A stretch of DNA of 60,676 nucleotides from Paracoccaceae bacterium (GCA_021648225.1 JAKITE010000005.1:1-60676), one strand, 5' to 3'; shown: positions 43,024 through 52,475, counted from the stretch's first letter. Notes: generated from the letters alone by a model not told the origin. Made by a program: numbers and translations.

Positions 43024-44124
43024 ATGAATAGCCTACCCTTAAAAGGCCTACGGATTATCGAATTTTCCGGCATTGGTCCTGGCCCTTATGCAGGGCAGGT
43101 TCTGGCGGATATGGGCGCCGAGGTAATTGTTATTGATCGGCCGAAACGCGGCGATATTGCTTTGGAAAAAGCCGTTGACCGAAGAGGCAAGCGCTCAATC
43201 ATTATTGATCTGAAATCCCCGAAAGGTATTCAAACCGCGCTGGAACTAATTCAATCTGCCGATGCATTGCTTGAGGGAAACCGCCCCGGTGTGATGGAGC
43301 GTTTGGGCCTTGGTCCCGACACGTGTCTGGCGCTGAATCCCGGGCTGGTTTATGGGCGCATGACCGGCTGGGGGCAAAACGGCCCTTATGCGCAAATGGC
43401 GGGGCATGATATCAATTACCTGTCCATCACCGGCGCGTTACAGGCCATTGGCCCTGCCGATTTGCCACCACCACCGCCGCTTAACCTGATGGGTGATTTT
43501 GGCGGCGGGTCGATGTTTTTGGTCACCGGCATGCTTGCGGCATTGCTAAGCGCCAAAACCAGCGGGCAGGGAACAGTGATTGACGCCGCGATTTGTGATG
43601 GTGTTAATTCGATGATGGGCATGTTTCACTCAATGGATGCAGCCGGGGGCTGGAACACGCAACGTCAAAATAACTGGCTGGATGGTGCGGTGCCATATTA
43701 CCGTTGCTATCAAACCTCGGACCAGCGGTTTATGGCGGTTGGCTGTATCGAGCCGCAATTTTTTGCAATCATGCTGAATATGCTTGATCTCGATGCAGAA
43801 AGCTTTGGCTCGCAGCACAAGATTGATCTACATCACGGACAGGCGGCAATATTGGCTGCAAAATTCGCGTCAAATACAATGACCCACTGGGCTGGGATGT
43901 TTGATCAAAGCGATGCTTGCGTAACGCCGGTTTTAACTTACCGCGAGGCCGCGCAGCACCCGCATATGGCGGCGCGCCATGCTTTGCAAAAACATGATGG
44001 CCTTACCCATCCGGCTCCGGCGCCACGGTTTGGCGCAGAGTTGGCGGAAATTGATACAAATATCCCTGCTGACGGGGAACATGGTGATGAGATCCTTGCA
44101 GAATTAGGGGTTTTGGCCAAATAA
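43024..44124 (+). CDS. CaiB/BaiF CoA-transferase family protein, alpha-methylacyl-CoA racemase-like
   Basis: A 366-residue class III CoA-transferase fold protein. The N-terminus KGLRIIEFSGIGPGPYAGQ and DMGAEVIVIDRP, GNRPGVMERLGLGPD, and YGRMTGWGQNGPYAQMAGHD(INYLS) match alpha-methylacyl-CoA racemases, where the Asp of GHD is a catalytic base; the CoA-transferase nucleophile Asp position may be the same. The frame is open upstream to 42874, but I start at the ATG at 43024, which gives the family N-terminus. The upstream ribosome-binding site is weak. It is followed 10 bases later by a flavin monooxygenase gene, suggesting one operon for acyl-CoA or aromatic breakdown. Confidence 0.88.
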   Translation: MNSLPLKGLRIIEFSGIGPGPYAGQVLADMGAEVIVIDRPKRGDIALEKAVDRRGKRSIIIDLKSPKGIQTALELIQSADALLEGNRPGVMERLGLGPDTCLALNPGLVYGRMTGWGQNGPYAQMAGHDINYLSITGALQAIGPADLPPPPPLNLMGDFGGGSMFLVTGMLAALLSAKTSGQGTVIDAAICDGVNSMMGMFHSMDAAGGWNTQRQNNWLDGAVPYYRCYQTSDQRFMAVGCIEPQFFAIMLNMLDLDAESFGSQHKIDLHHGQAAILAAKFASNTMTHWAGMFDQSDACVTPVLTYREAAQHPHMAARHALQKHDGLTHPAPAPRFGAELAEIDTNIPADGEHGDEILAELGVLAK

Positions 44125-44134
44125 GGGGTGAAAA

Positions 44135-45310
44135 ATGGAAATGAACGGCGCAGAATTCTCGATCATCGGCGCGGGTATTGGCGGTTTGGCCGCCGCGATT
44201 GCATTATCGCGCAAAGGTGCCAAAATCACGCTTTATGATCAGGCAAAAGCATTGGGAGAGGTCGGCGCGGGGTTGCAAATAAGCCCCAATGGCGTTGCGG
44301 TTCTGGATGCGCTTGGCCTGAAAGACAAAGCCGCCGCGCTGGCCAATACGCCAGACGCCATTGTGCTGCGCGATTATAAAGGCGCAAAGGTTACGCGGTT
44401 GAATTTGAATGATAAAGCCGATGAAAGCCCCTATTGGCAATTTCATCGTGCAGATCTTTTGGCGGTTCTGGCCGGTGCCGCGCGAAAAGCAGGGGTCAGG
44501 TTTTGCTTTGATCACAAAGTAACCAATGTGGCGCGAAACGGTGCCGGGGCCTTGATTGAATTTTCCGAACAGGAAAGCGTGCTGGTTGATTGCCTGATTG
44601 CGGCTGACGGGGTGCGCTCTGTCACGCGTGCGGCGATATTTGCTGGTGAGGCTGCCGAATTTACAGGGCAGGTTGCATGGCGCGGGCTGGTGCCGACAGA
44701 TCGGCTGCCGGATGGTTTATTTGCCAATGAAACCCAGGTTTTTATGGGCAAAGGCCGCCATTTAGTCACCTATCCGCTGCGCGGTGGCAGTGTGATTAAT
44801 TTTGTAGCCGTCGAGGAACGCCAAAACTGGGCTTCCGAGGGTTGGAACATTCCTGATTCTCCTGAAAACCTGCGCAATGCGTTTTCCGGCTGGGCTGCGC
44901 CGGTTGAACATTTGCTGGCAGCGGTTGACCATACCTTTTTATGGGGTTTGTTTAACCATCCACCCCTCGCCCGTTGGAGCGATGGACAAGTGGCGCTTTT
45001 GGGCGATTCCTGCCATCCGATGCTGCCCTATTTGGCACAAGGCGCGGTCATGGGGCTGGAGGACGCATGGGTTTTGGCAGATGCATTGGAGAAATCTGAC
45101 GATATTCCGGCAGGGTTGCGAGACTATGAAAACCGCCGCAAATCCCGTGCGACGCGGGTGCAAAACGCAGCCAAACGTAATGCTTGGGGGTATCATTTGC
45201 GCACGCCCGGGTTTCGCGGGATGGCGCATACGATTCTGCGGAATTCCTCGTCAGATCGGCTATTGGCCAGATATGATTGGCTATATAAGCATGACGTAAC
45301 CAAAACGTAG
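44135..45310 (+). CDS. FAD-dependent aromatic monooxygenase, salicylate hydroxylase-like
   Basis: A 391-residue class A flavoprotein monooxygenase. The first FAD motif is SIIGAGIGGLAAAIALSRKG (residues 9-28), then GAGLQISPNGVAVLDALGL, the DG motif CLIAADGVRSVTR, and the second FAD motif VALLGDSCHPMLPYLAQGA with VMGLEDA. These place it with salicylate or 6-hydroxynicotinate-type hydroxylases; the aromatic substrate is unknown. AAGGGGTG lies just before the ATG. It lies ten bases after the CaiB/BaiF gene and is convergent with xthA. Confidence 0.9.
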   Translation: MEMNGAEFSIIGAGIGGLAAAIALSRKGAKITLYDQAKALGEVGAGLQISPNGVAVLDALGLKDKAAALANTPDAIVLRDYKGAKVTRLNLNDKADESPYWQFHRADLLAVLAGAARKAGVRFCFDHKVTNVARNGAGALIEFSEQESVLVDCLIAADGVRSVTRAAIFAGEAAEFTGQVAWRGLVPTDRLPDGLFANETQVFMGKGRHLVTYPLRGGSVINFVAVEERQNWASEGWNIPDSPENLRNAFSGWAAPVEHLLAAVDHTFLWGLFNHPPLARWSDGQVALLGDSCHPMLPYLAQGAVMGLEDAWVLADALEKSDDIPAGLRDYENRRKSRATRVQNAAKRNAWGYHLRTPGFRGMAHTILRNSSSDRLLARYDWLYKHDVTKT

Positions 45311-45318
45311 TAACAGCG

Positions 45319-46089
45319 CTAAATATCCAGTTCTATCCAGATCGGCACATGGTCACTGGGGCGTTCACGGCCACGCATATCGCGGTCAATTTCGCAAGCG
45401 GTCAAACAATCCGCTGCCTGCGGGGTTAGCAAAAAATGATCAATGCGAATGCCGTTATTGCGGTTCCATGCGCCTGCCTGAAAATCCCAGAATGTGTAAT
45501 TCATTGGCGCGGCATGCAGGGCGCGAAACGCTTCGGTGAAACCAAGGTTTAATATTTTGCGATAGGCTGACAGGCTTTCAGGGCGATAGAGCGCATCACC
45601 CCACCAGACATCAGGGTCGTGGCAATCCTCGGGTTGGGGGATAATGTTGTAATCCCCTGCCATTAGCGCAATTTCTTCAGATTTTAGAATATCCTTGGCG
45701 CGGGAAAACATGCGCTCCATCCAAGCCAGCTTATAATCAAATTTTGGCCCCGGAACCGGATTGCCATTGGGCAGATAAAGCCCGCAAATCCGCACGTTAT
45801 TAATGCTGGCTTCGATCCAGCGGGCTTGTTCATCCTCCGCATCGCCGGGCAATCCGCAAACCAGATCCTCGATCGGATATTTGGAAAGAATCGCCACACC
45901 GTTAAAGCTTTTCTGGCCGTGGGTAGCGATATTATAGCCCAGATCCTCAATTTCCTGACGCGGGAAATTGGCATCGATGGATTTGATTTCCTGCAAAAGT
46001 GCGACATCGACCTTGCTTTCCTCCAGCCATTCCAGCAATCGTGGCAGGCGGGCTTTGATGCCGTTAATGTTGAAACTTGCAATTTTCAT
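45319..46089 (-). CDS. xthA: Exodeoxyribonuclease III (AP endonuclease)
   Basis: A 256-residue XthA-type nuclease for base excision repair. Motifs: MKIASFNINGIKARL (Asn), LLQEIKSID (catalytic Glu34 region), GLYLPNG, ALMAGDYNIIPQPEDCHDP (Asp/Asn pair), and IRIDHFLLT and ERPSDHVPIWIEL (Asp/His). I start at the ATG at 46089; the frame extends to 46179 but that N-terminus is unlike the family. It is divergent from the sulfotransferase-like gene. Confidence 0.95.
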   Translation of the reverse strand: MKIASFNINGIKARLPRLLEWLEESKVDVALLQEIKSIDANFPRQEIEDLGYNIATHGQKSFNGVAILSKYPIEDLVCGLPGDAEDEQARWIEASINNVRICGLYLPNGNPVPGPKFDYKLAWMERMFSRAKDILKSEEIALMAGDYNIIPQPEDCHDPDVWWGDALYRPESLSAYRKILNLGFTEAFRALHAAPMNYTFWDFQAGAWNRNNGIRIDHFLLTPQAADCLTACEIDRDMRGRERPSDHVPIWIELDI

Positions 46090-46167
46090 ATGCTTCCTCG
46101 GTGTTGCTGTGCCAAGGGTATATGCGCTAGGCTGCGATAGGCAAGAGGCAGAATTGGGACATCGGAT

Positions 46168-47007
46168 TTGAAACAACATCTTATTAAGGTTTTTGGCGAA
46201 AGAAACACCGGAACCCGCGCCATGTTACAGATGATCCGCGCTATGCCAAACCTGACAACAGCTGTTCCCGATTTGAAAAAACCTACGCAAATCAAAGAGA
46301 TGCAAAGACGTATAAAAGACCGGTTTCGCGGAAAATGGCTGGATGAATATATGGAGGCATTCAGTTTTGAAAACCGAAACAGAGTAGGCGGTGTTGCCGC
46401 ATGGAAACACGCAGCGCCCTATTTTGACCAAAGCTATGCCAAAGCAGAGGCCAATGTGGTTTTTGTGGTAAAAAACCCCTATAGCTGGATGGTTTCATTA
46501 TATAAACGCCCACATCACGCCAAAGGTATTTCCTGTGAAACCCTGGAACAGTTTGTTGATTATCCATGGCTGACACAGCCAAAAGACCGGGTGGATACGG
46601 TATTGAATTCTCCGATGTGTTTGTGGAACGAAAAATTGCGGGCTTATGCGGATTTTCAAGATTGTTGCGACATTCCGTTTTATCAATTCAGTTTCGAAGA
46701 TTTCATCCGGTTTCCAGTCAAAACAATGGCCACGGCGCTGGCTTTTTTTGATATTGATTCAACCGGATTGGCGGCCATATCTATGCCCGCCAAAAGAAAA
46801 AGTTTTAAGGCCGAAGATTTACAGGATTTTTACACCAAAGAAAAATGGCGACAGCGATTAACCCGTCAGTCGGTTGCCTTGATCAACCAGCATACCGATT
46901 GGCAGGTTGCTAAGCGGTTCGGGTATGAAATGCTGGACCCAAAACAGTTTCCCATTGAAATCGCGCAAGAATTCCAAGCAAGGTTTCCCGCCGAATTTTT
47001 GTCTTGA
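46168..47007 (+). CDS. Sulfotransferase-like P-loop protein
   Basis: A 279-residue protein with the 5'-phosphosulfate-binding type P-loop FGERNTGTRAM (residues 9-19) and a later VVFVVKNPYSWMVSLYKRPHH (about 96-116 region), like the 3'-phosphate-binding KxPxxW/S block of PAPS-dependent sulfotransferases. That makes sulfation of a sugar or lipid the likely reaction; the acceptor is unknown. The start appears to be TTG at 46168, because the next ATG lies within or after the P-loop. No good ribosome-binding site is visible. It diverges from xthA. Confidence 0.75.
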   Translation: MKQHLIKVFGERNTGTRAMLQMIRAMPNLTTAVPDLKKPTQIKEMQRRIKDRFRGKWLDEYMEAFSFENRNRVGGVAAWKHAAPYFDQSYAKAEANVVFVVKNPYSWMVSLYKRPHHAKGISCETLEQFVDYPWLTQPKDRVDTVLNSPMCLWNEKLRAYADFQDCCDIPFYQFSFEDFIRFPVKTMATALAFFDIDSTGLAAISMPAKRKSFKAEDLQDFYTKEKWRQRLTRQSVALINQHTDWQVAKRFGYEMLDPKQFPIEIAQEFQARFPAEFLS

Positions 47008-47085
47008 GTATAAAAAGCCATCAATAAAATTGAGTTATCAAATTTTTACGATAGTAGTCTAGTATCAATTTTTTGGGAGTTCACC

Positions 47086-48132
47086 ATGGTTGGGTCATTT
47101 AGCATCAGAACTATTACACTTTTAGCTGTGTTTTGGGTTTTTATTACGCCGGTTGTTGCGCAAACAACTGCGCAGGAATTCCAGCAAATTCAAGCGGATG
47201 CCAAATCCGGTGATGCGGCTGCGCAGGCGCGTCTGGGTGATCTTTACCATTTTGGTGAAGATGTGCAGATCAATTATGAACAAGCGATTTTCTGGTATCG
47301 GCGCGCGGTTGATCAAGGCAATTCATCCGCACAGGTTAATCTGGGCTTTATGTATGAAAAAGGTCTGGGCGTGCCACAAAGTGTTAACCGCGCTTTTCAG
47401 CTTTATCTGGCATCAGCAGAAAATGGCAATGCAACCGGCCAGTCAAACCTTGGTTATATGTATGAGGTTGGTGTTGGAACAAGCTTGGATATGGCCCGTG
47501 CAGTTTATTGGTATCAACGCGCCGCTGACCAAGGCCACGCGCTTAGCCAAAGCAACCTTGGCTTGTTATATCTGCATGGCAGGGGTGTGCCACAAGACCT
47601 GCAATTTGCATTTAACCTGTTCTCCCAAGCTGCCGAGCAGGGGCAGCTCGATGGTATGACCAATCTTGGCTATATGTATGATACCGGACAGGGCATTCCC
47701 GTGAATGACAGCCTGGCGTTTGAATGGTATCGCCGCGCCGCAGAGCGTGATTTCCCGCTGGCGCAAACCAACCTTGGGTATATGTATGACGTTGGCCGTG
47801 GTGTTCTGCAAAGTGACACAGAGGCATTTAACTGGTATCTGACCGCCGCAGAAAATGGCCAAGGTTTGGGGCAATCCAATGTCGGATTGATGTTTTTAGA
47901 GGGGCGGGGCACTGCCCAAAGCCATAATGAAGCATTCAAGTGGTTTCAACGTGCGGCCGAACAAAACCACCCCGATGGTCTGACCAATCTGGGTTATATG
48001 TATGAATATGGCTATGGGGTTGATCAAAATTTCCAGCAGGCTGCGTATTATTATCGTTTGGGTGCCCAGGCAGGCAGCGATTTAGGGGCTGAAAACCTGC
48101 AAATTTTGATCGATGCAGGCCGCGCTAAATAA
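47086..48132 (+). CDS. Exported Sel1-repeat protein
   Basis: A 348-residue protein with a signal peptide (RTITLLAVFWVFITPVVAQ, cleavage after about residue 26) followed by eight tandem 36-residue Sel1-like repeats, each with a core of the NLGYMYExGxG type and a WYxRAA segment. Sel1 repeats form helical solenoids that bind protein partners, often in the cell envelope. The partner is unknown. GGGAG lies upstream of the ATG. It is adjacent to, and convergent with, erpA: their stop codons abut at 48132/48133. Confidence 0.88.
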   Translation: MVGSFSIRTITLLAVFWVFITPVVAQTTAQEFQQIQADAKSGDAAAQARLGDLYHFGEDVQINYEQAIFWYRRAVDQGNSSAQVNLGFMYEKGLGVPQSVNRAFQLYLASAENGNATGQSNLGYMYEVGVGTSLDMARAVYWYQRAADQGHALSQSNLGLLYLHGRGVPQDLQFAFNLFSQAAEQGQLDGMTNLGYMYDTGQGIPVNDSLAFEWYRRAAERDFPLAQTNLGYMYDVGRGVLQSDTEAFNWYLTAAENGQGLGQSNVGLMFLEGRGTAQSHNEAFKWFQRAAEQNHPDGLTNLGYMYEYGYGVDQNFQQAAYYYRLGAQAGSDLGAENLQILIDAGRAK

Positions 48133-48465
48133 TCACATCGAAAACGAAGTGCCACAACCGCAACTACTGGTGGCGTTGGGGTTGTTGATCACAAATCGCG
48201 CGCCGATCAGTTCATCGGTGAAATCAATGGTGGCGTTGGCCAGAAATGGCAAAGATACCGGATCAATCAACACTTTTTCGCCGTTTTGTTCCAGAATCAG
48301 GTCGTCAGATGCCGCGACATCCAGCTTGATTTCATATTGAAACCCCGAACAACCGCCGCCTTCAACCGCAACGCGCAGGGCTTGGGGGGCATCGGCGCCG
48401 TCATTGATCTCGCTCAGGCGTTCAAAAGCGCGATTTGTGACTTTGGGGGGCAAAGAAAGCTGCAT
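48133..48465 (-). CDS. erpA: Iron-sulfur cluster insertion protein ErpA (A-type carrier)
   Basis: A 110-residue A-type carrier that delivers iron-sulfur clusters to apoproteins. The three conserved cysteines are present: GGGCSGFQYE (about residue 39) and the C-terminal SSCGCGTSF (two Cys). Whether it is ErpA, IscA or SufA cannot be settled by eye; ErpA is the usual identity of a stand-alone gene placed next to dgt. It is divergent from dgt. Confidence 0.9.
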   Translation of the reverse strand: MQLSLPPKVTNRAFERLSEINDGADAPQALRVAVEGGGCSGFQYEIKLDVAASDDLILEQNGEKVLIDPVSLPFLANATIDFTDELIGARFVINNPNATSSCGCGTSFSM

Positions 48466-48542
48466 CTTTTAACCTTATCCATGTTAGATTAGCTATTGCG
48501 AATGTAAGCGGGCCAAAGCCCTGTGACAAGTGCGGAGCAAAA

Positions 48543-49667
48543 ATGAAACAGAAATATGCCTCGAACCCGGCAGATACGCGGGGCCGGTTGGTTGATGAAA
48601 CGGGCAGCGCCCATCGCTCACCCTTTCAGCGGGACCGTGACCGGATCATCCATTGCACGGCGTTTCGCCGCCTGAAACACAAAACCCAGGTTTTTGTCGA
48701 ACATGAGGGCGATCATTTTCGCACCCGCCTGACCCATTCTATCGAGGTGGCGCAGGTGGCGCGCACCATATCGGGCGTTTTAGGCCTGAATTCGGAATTG
48801 ACCGAAGCCGTGGCGCTGGCCCATGATCTTGGCCACACCCCGTTTGGCCATACCGGAGAAGAAGCGCTGGATGCCTGTATGCAGCCATATGGCGGCTTTG
48901 ATCACAACGCGCAAGCCATCCGTATTGTTACGGATCTGGAGCGGCATTATGCGCGTTTTGACGGGTTGAATCTAACATGGGAAACCCTGGAGGGCATCGC
49001 CAAACATAACGGACCGGTGCTGGGCGAATTGCCTTATGCGCTGGCTGACTATAACGCGCGATTTGATCTGGAATTACATTCCTATGCCAGTGCTGAAGCA
49101 CAGGTCGCGGCCTTGGCGGATGATATTGCCTATAACAATCATGATCTGGATGACGGGCTGCGTGCAGGGCTGTTTGAAATTGAGGATTTGCTTGAGCTTC
49201 CTATTGTAAGTGATTGTTTTCACGAAGTAGATCAGCTTTTCCCAAATCTGGATTCCGGTCGCCGCAGACACGAGGCCTTGCGCCGTGTGTTTGGCGTTAT
49301 GGTCGAGGATGTGTTGGTTGAAAGCCAAAAACGCCTGACAAAAGCCGCGCCAAAAACCGCACAGGATATCCGCAATCTTGACGCGCCGGTGGTGCAGTTT
49401 TCTGCCAGCCTCTGGGCTGATCTGAAACAAATCCGCGCGTTTCTATTCAGCCATATGTATCGTCATGCAACCGTCAAAAAGATGCGGGTTGAAACCGCGC
49501 AGGTGGTGCGGGAATTGTTTGCTGCCTATCTTGCCAGCCCTGAAAAATTACCATCAGAGTGGCGCATGGAAGCAAGCGAACAGGCGCAGGCCCGTGCTAT
49601 TTCCGATTATATCGCGGGCATGACCGACCGGTTTGCCCTGCAAGAACACCGTAAAATTTGCAGCTGA
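48543..49667 (+). CDS. dgt: Deoxyguanosinetriphosphate triphosphohydrolase-like protein
   Basis: A 374-residue HD-domain phosphohydrolase of the dGTPase-like family, which hydrolyses dNTPs to nucleosides and tripolyphosphate. Motifs: RDRDRIIHCTAFRRLKHKTQ, RLTHSIEVAQVAR (His), and the HD pair AHDLGHTPFGHTGEEALD, with the later DDIAYNNHDLDDG (Asp). The short form, type 2 without large insertions, matches alphaproteobacterial members. GGAG lies before the ATG. It is followed by argS after about 60 bases. Confidence 0.92.
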   Translation: MKQKYASNPADTRGRLVDETGSAHRSPFQRDRDRIIHCTAFRRLKHKTQVFVEHEGDHFRTRLTHSIEVAQVARTISGVLGLNSELTEAVALAHDLGHTPFGHTGEEALDACMQPYGGFDHNAQAIRIVTDLERHYARFDGLNLTWETLEGIAKHNGPVLGELPYALADYNARFDLELHSYASAEAQVAALADDIAYNNHDLDDGLRAGLFEIEDLLELPIVSDCFHEVDQLFPNLDSGRRRHEALRRVFGVMVEDVLVESQKRLTKAAPKTAQDIRNLDAPVVQFSASLWADLKQIRAFLFSHMYRHATVKKMRVETAQVVRELFAAYLASPEKLPSEWRMEASEQAQARAISDYIAGMTDRFALQEHRKICS

Positions 49668-49727
49668 CCGCGTGGTCATTTCAATGGCCCTGTGATATGT
49701 GACCGCAAAACCCGAATGGATACCAGA

Positions 49728-51461
49728 ATGAACCTTTTTGCCGAAATCAAAACCCTTGTCTTGTCTGCCTTGAATGAAATGGTGGGTGAGGGCACATTGC
49801 CTGCGGGTCTGAATTTTTCAAATGTTTCCGTAGAACCGCCGCGCGACGCCTTGCACGGCGATATGGCTACCAATGCGGCGATGGTGCTGGCCAAGCCTGC
49901 CAAAATGAAACCCCGGGATATCGCACAGATTCTGGCCGAAAAACTGGCTGCTGACCCGCGCATCAAAACCGCAGATGTGGCTGGCCCGGGGTTTTTGAAC
50001 CTGCGGCTTGATCCGGCAATTTTGCATGGGTTAATCCCGCAAATTCTGAATGCGGGGGCTGATTTTGGCCGCTCAGACATCGGGCAGGGGAAAAAGATCA
50101 ATGTTGAATTTATTTCGGCTAATCCCACCGGCCCGCTGCATATCGGCCATACGCGCGGCGCGGTGTTTGGTGATGCTTTGTCCAGCCTGCTGGATTTTGC
50201 CGGTTATCAGGTTACCCGCGAATATGTGATCAATGATGGCGGCAGCCAGATCGATACCTTGGCGCGCTCGGTCTATTTGCGCTATCTGGAGGCCCACGGC
50301 CAAAAGGTTTCTTTCCCCGAGGGTGTCTATCCCGGCGATTACCTTATTCCGGTTGGTCAAGCCCTGAAAGCCAAGGTGGGCGATGCCTATATCGACCAAC
50401 CCGAAGATGTCTGGATGGAGGAAATCCGCAATTTTGCCACCGATGCCATGATGGTGCTGATCCGCAGCGATATGGCCCTGATCGGTATTGAAATGGATGT
50501 GTTTTTCAGTGAAAAATCCCTGTATGGCACCGGCAAGATCGAGGCATGTCTTGATGCGCTGGATGCCAAGGGCCTGATTTATGTCGGCACTTTGCCCCCC
50601 CCCAAAGGCAAGCTGGGTGAGGGCTGGGAGCCGCGTGAGCAAACCCTGTTTCGTTCCACCGCGCACGGCGATGATGTCGACCGCCCCGTGAAAAAATCCG
50701 ACGGCGGCTGGACCTATTTTGCCCCCGATATTGCCTATCATTATGACAAGATCGAACGGGGCTTTGACGGGCTGATTGATGTTTTGGGGGCGGATCATGG
50801 CGGTTATGTCAAACGCATGAAAGCTGCCGTTTCCGCCCTGTCGGATGGCAAAGTGCCGCTGGATATCAAGCTGTGCCAATTGGTGCGCCTGTTCAAAAAC
50901 GGCGAACCGTTCAAAATGTCAAAACGCGCCGGCACGTTTGTGTTGCTTAGCGACGTGGTTGAACAGGTGGGCGCTGATGTGACCCGTTTTGTGATGCTGA
51001 CCCGCAAAAACGATGCAGCGCTGGATTTTGACCTTGCCAAAGCCACCGAGCAATCCAAGGATAATCCGGTATTTTATGTGAATTACGCCTTTGCGCGGGT
51101 GTTTTCAGTGCTGAAAAAGGCTGGTAATCCCAGCGATGAAAAACTGGCTGGCGCGGATATGTCACTGTTAAATCATGATGCGGAAACCGGCCTGATTAAA
51201 AAGCTGTCTGAGTGGCCGCGCTTGGCTGAACTGGCCGCCACCCATCACGAACCGCACCGGATTGCGTTTTATCTGTATGAGCTGGCCTCGGAATTCCATG
51301 CGCTGCAACATATGGGCAAGGTTGACCCCGGTTTGCGGTTTATTAGGGAAGATGCGGTTGAATGCACATTGGCGCGGCTGGCAATGATCCGCTCCGTTGC
51401 GGTTGTGATTTCTGCGGGGCTTGGTATTCTGGGCGTCACCCCGCGTAACGAGATGCGATAA
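49728..51461 (+). CDS. argS: Arginyl-tRNA synthetase
   Basis: A class I aminoacyl-tRNA synthetase of 577 residues. The HIGH motif is in ANPTGPLHIGHTRGAVFGD and the KMSK-type motif is FKMSKRAGTF. The N-terminal additional domain (PPRDALHGDMATNAAMVLAKP) and the DALR anticodon-binding domain at the C-terminus are present. I start at the ATG at 49728, giving MNLFAEIKTLV as in relatives; upstream codons in frame (49692, 49716) are not needed. It precedes the SPOR-domain gene. Confidence 0.96.
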   Translation: MNLFAEIKTLVLSALNEMVGEGTLPAGLNFSNVSVEPPRDALHGDMATNAAMVLAKPAKMKPRDIAQILAEKLAADPRIKTADVAGPGFLNLRLDPAILHGLIPQILNAGADFGRSDIGQGKKINVEFISANPTGPLHIGHTRGAVFGDALSSLLDFAGYQVTREYVINDGGSQIDTLARSVYLRYLEAHGQKVSFPEGVYPGDYLIPVGQALKAKVGDAYIDQPEDVWMEEIRNFATDAMMVLIRSDMALIGIEMDVFFSEKSLYGTGKIEACLDALDAKGLIYVGTLPPPKGKLGEGWEPREQTLFRSTAHGDDVDRPVKKSDGGWTYFAPDIAYHYDKIERGFDGLIDVLGADHGGYVKRMKAAVSALSDGKVPLDIKLCQLVRLFKNGEPFKMSKRAGTFVLLSDVVEQVGADVTRFVMLTRKNDAALDFDLAKATEQSKDNPVFYVNYAFARVFSVLKKAGNPSDEKLAGADMSLLNHDAETGLIKKLSEWPRLAELAATHHEPHRIAFYLYELASEFHALQHMGKVDPGLRFIREDAVECTLARLAMIRSVAVVISAGLGILGVTPRNEMR

Positions 51462-51486
51462 ACGCATACATTTGCACATTTAGGGG

Positions 51487-51515
51487 TTGGAGCAAGGCAG
51501 GCCACTATTTATAGT
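51487..51515 (+). promoter_or_regulatory. Possible promoter with palindromic -10 region before the SPOR gene
   Basis: TTGGAG (51487-51492) and TATAGT (51510-51515) are separated by 17 bases, a good sigma-70-like arrangement 22 bases before the ATG. The -10 sits inside the 14-bp palindrome CACTATTTATAGTG (51503-51516), so a repressor could block it. Confidence 0.4.
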
Positions 51516-51537
51516 GTCACTCGAGAGGCGTTTACCA

Positions 51538-52467
51538 ATGAGCGAATCGCGATTAAATATTGATAATACCGGTTCCGGTGCTGATGATCAGCAAGCGGGC
51601 GGTTTGGCTGCGCAAATTGCCAAATGGTCCGGCGGGATTGTCTCGCTGGTTTTGATATTGGGTGTGGTTTACTGGGTTTTTGAATTGGGTAAACGCGATG
51701 CCAATGATGTTCCGGTCATTCAGGCCATGGGCGGCGTAGCCCGCGAACGCCCCGAAGACCCCCAAGGCACCCAAGCCAATAATCAGGGGCTGGATGTCAA
51801 CGCGGTGCTGGCATCGGATGAAACCGCGCCGGTGGGTGCTGAAACCCAGCTTGCACCGCCCCCGCAAAGGGCCACGGTCGAGGACGTGCCGGTCTCTGAC
51901 CAGCCCGCCACTCCAGTGCCAGACACTGTTGTTCCGTTATTACAAGCCGAGCCGGTTGTTGTGGAAACGCAAGCCCCCGTCGAAACCCTTTTGACAGAGC
52001 CGGAAACCCCAATCGAAAGCGCGGAACCTGTTATTGAATCCGATATGACCCGTCCGGTGCGCCGTGTTGAGCAACCCGGCCTGTCATCAAGCGCAGAACA
52101 GCTAAGCGATGCCATTGCTGCTGCCATTGCCCAGGAAGCCTCGGATAATGCGCCGGATACAGCCCCGGTTGAACCGGTGATTTCCGAACCGGGCGGCGCG
52201 GTAACACAAGTTCCGGTTGGCACCCAGATGATTCAGCTCGGGGTGTTTGACGATGAACAAAGCGCCATTCGAAACTGGGATTTCCTGCTGTCAAACCAGC
52301 CTGACCTGTTAAGCGGGTTAACCCGGTATATCGAACGCCGAGAGGCAGGCGGCCGGGTGTTTTACCGGCTGCGCGCCATCGGGTTTGCCGACCCTGCGGC
52401 AGCATCTGATCTGTGCGGTGTGCTGATGGGGCGCGATGTGCAATGTATCCCTGTGACGGCCCGCTAG
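51538..52467 (+). CDS. SPOR-domain cell envelope protein
   Basis: A 309-residue protein with a short cytoplasmic N-terminus, one membrane helix (IVSLVLILGVVYWVFELG, about residues 34-51), a long Pro/Glu/Thr-rich linker and a C-terminal SPOR domain (IQLGVFDDEQSAIRNWDFLL to the end) that binds denuded peptidoglycan at the division site. I start at the ATG at 51538 with GAGAGG ten bases upstream. The next gene, scpA, follows at once; in many relatives a nagZ gene lies between (from memory). Confidence 0.87.
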   Translation: MSESRLNIDNTGSGADDQQAGGLAAQIAKWSGGIVSLVLILGVVYWVFELGKRDANDVPVIQAMGGVARERPEDPQGTQANNQGLDVNAVLASDETAPVGAETQLAPPPQRATVEDVPVSDQPATPVPDTVVPLLQAEPVVVETQAPVETLLTEPETPIESAEPVIESDMTRPVRRVEQPGLSSSAEQLSDAIAAAIAQEASDNAPDTAPVEPVISEPGGAVTQVPVGTQMIQLGVFDDEQSAIRNWDFLLSNQPDLLSGLTRYIERREAGGRVFYRLRAIGFADPAAASDLCGVLMGRDVQCIPVTAR

Positions 52468-52475
52468 GGGGATGT

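Noticed and set aside
47026..47072. AAAATTGA/TCAATTTT inverted repeat before the Sel1 gene
   Set aside because: An 8-bp AT-only pair 31 bases apart is likely by chance in an AT-rich gap; the T-run overlaps the ribosome-binding region of the next gene.
50073..50879. A 268-codon minus-strand frame inside argS
   Set aside because: It lies wholly antisense to argS, which has all its motifs; long antisense frames are common in this composition and this one has no recognisable domain.
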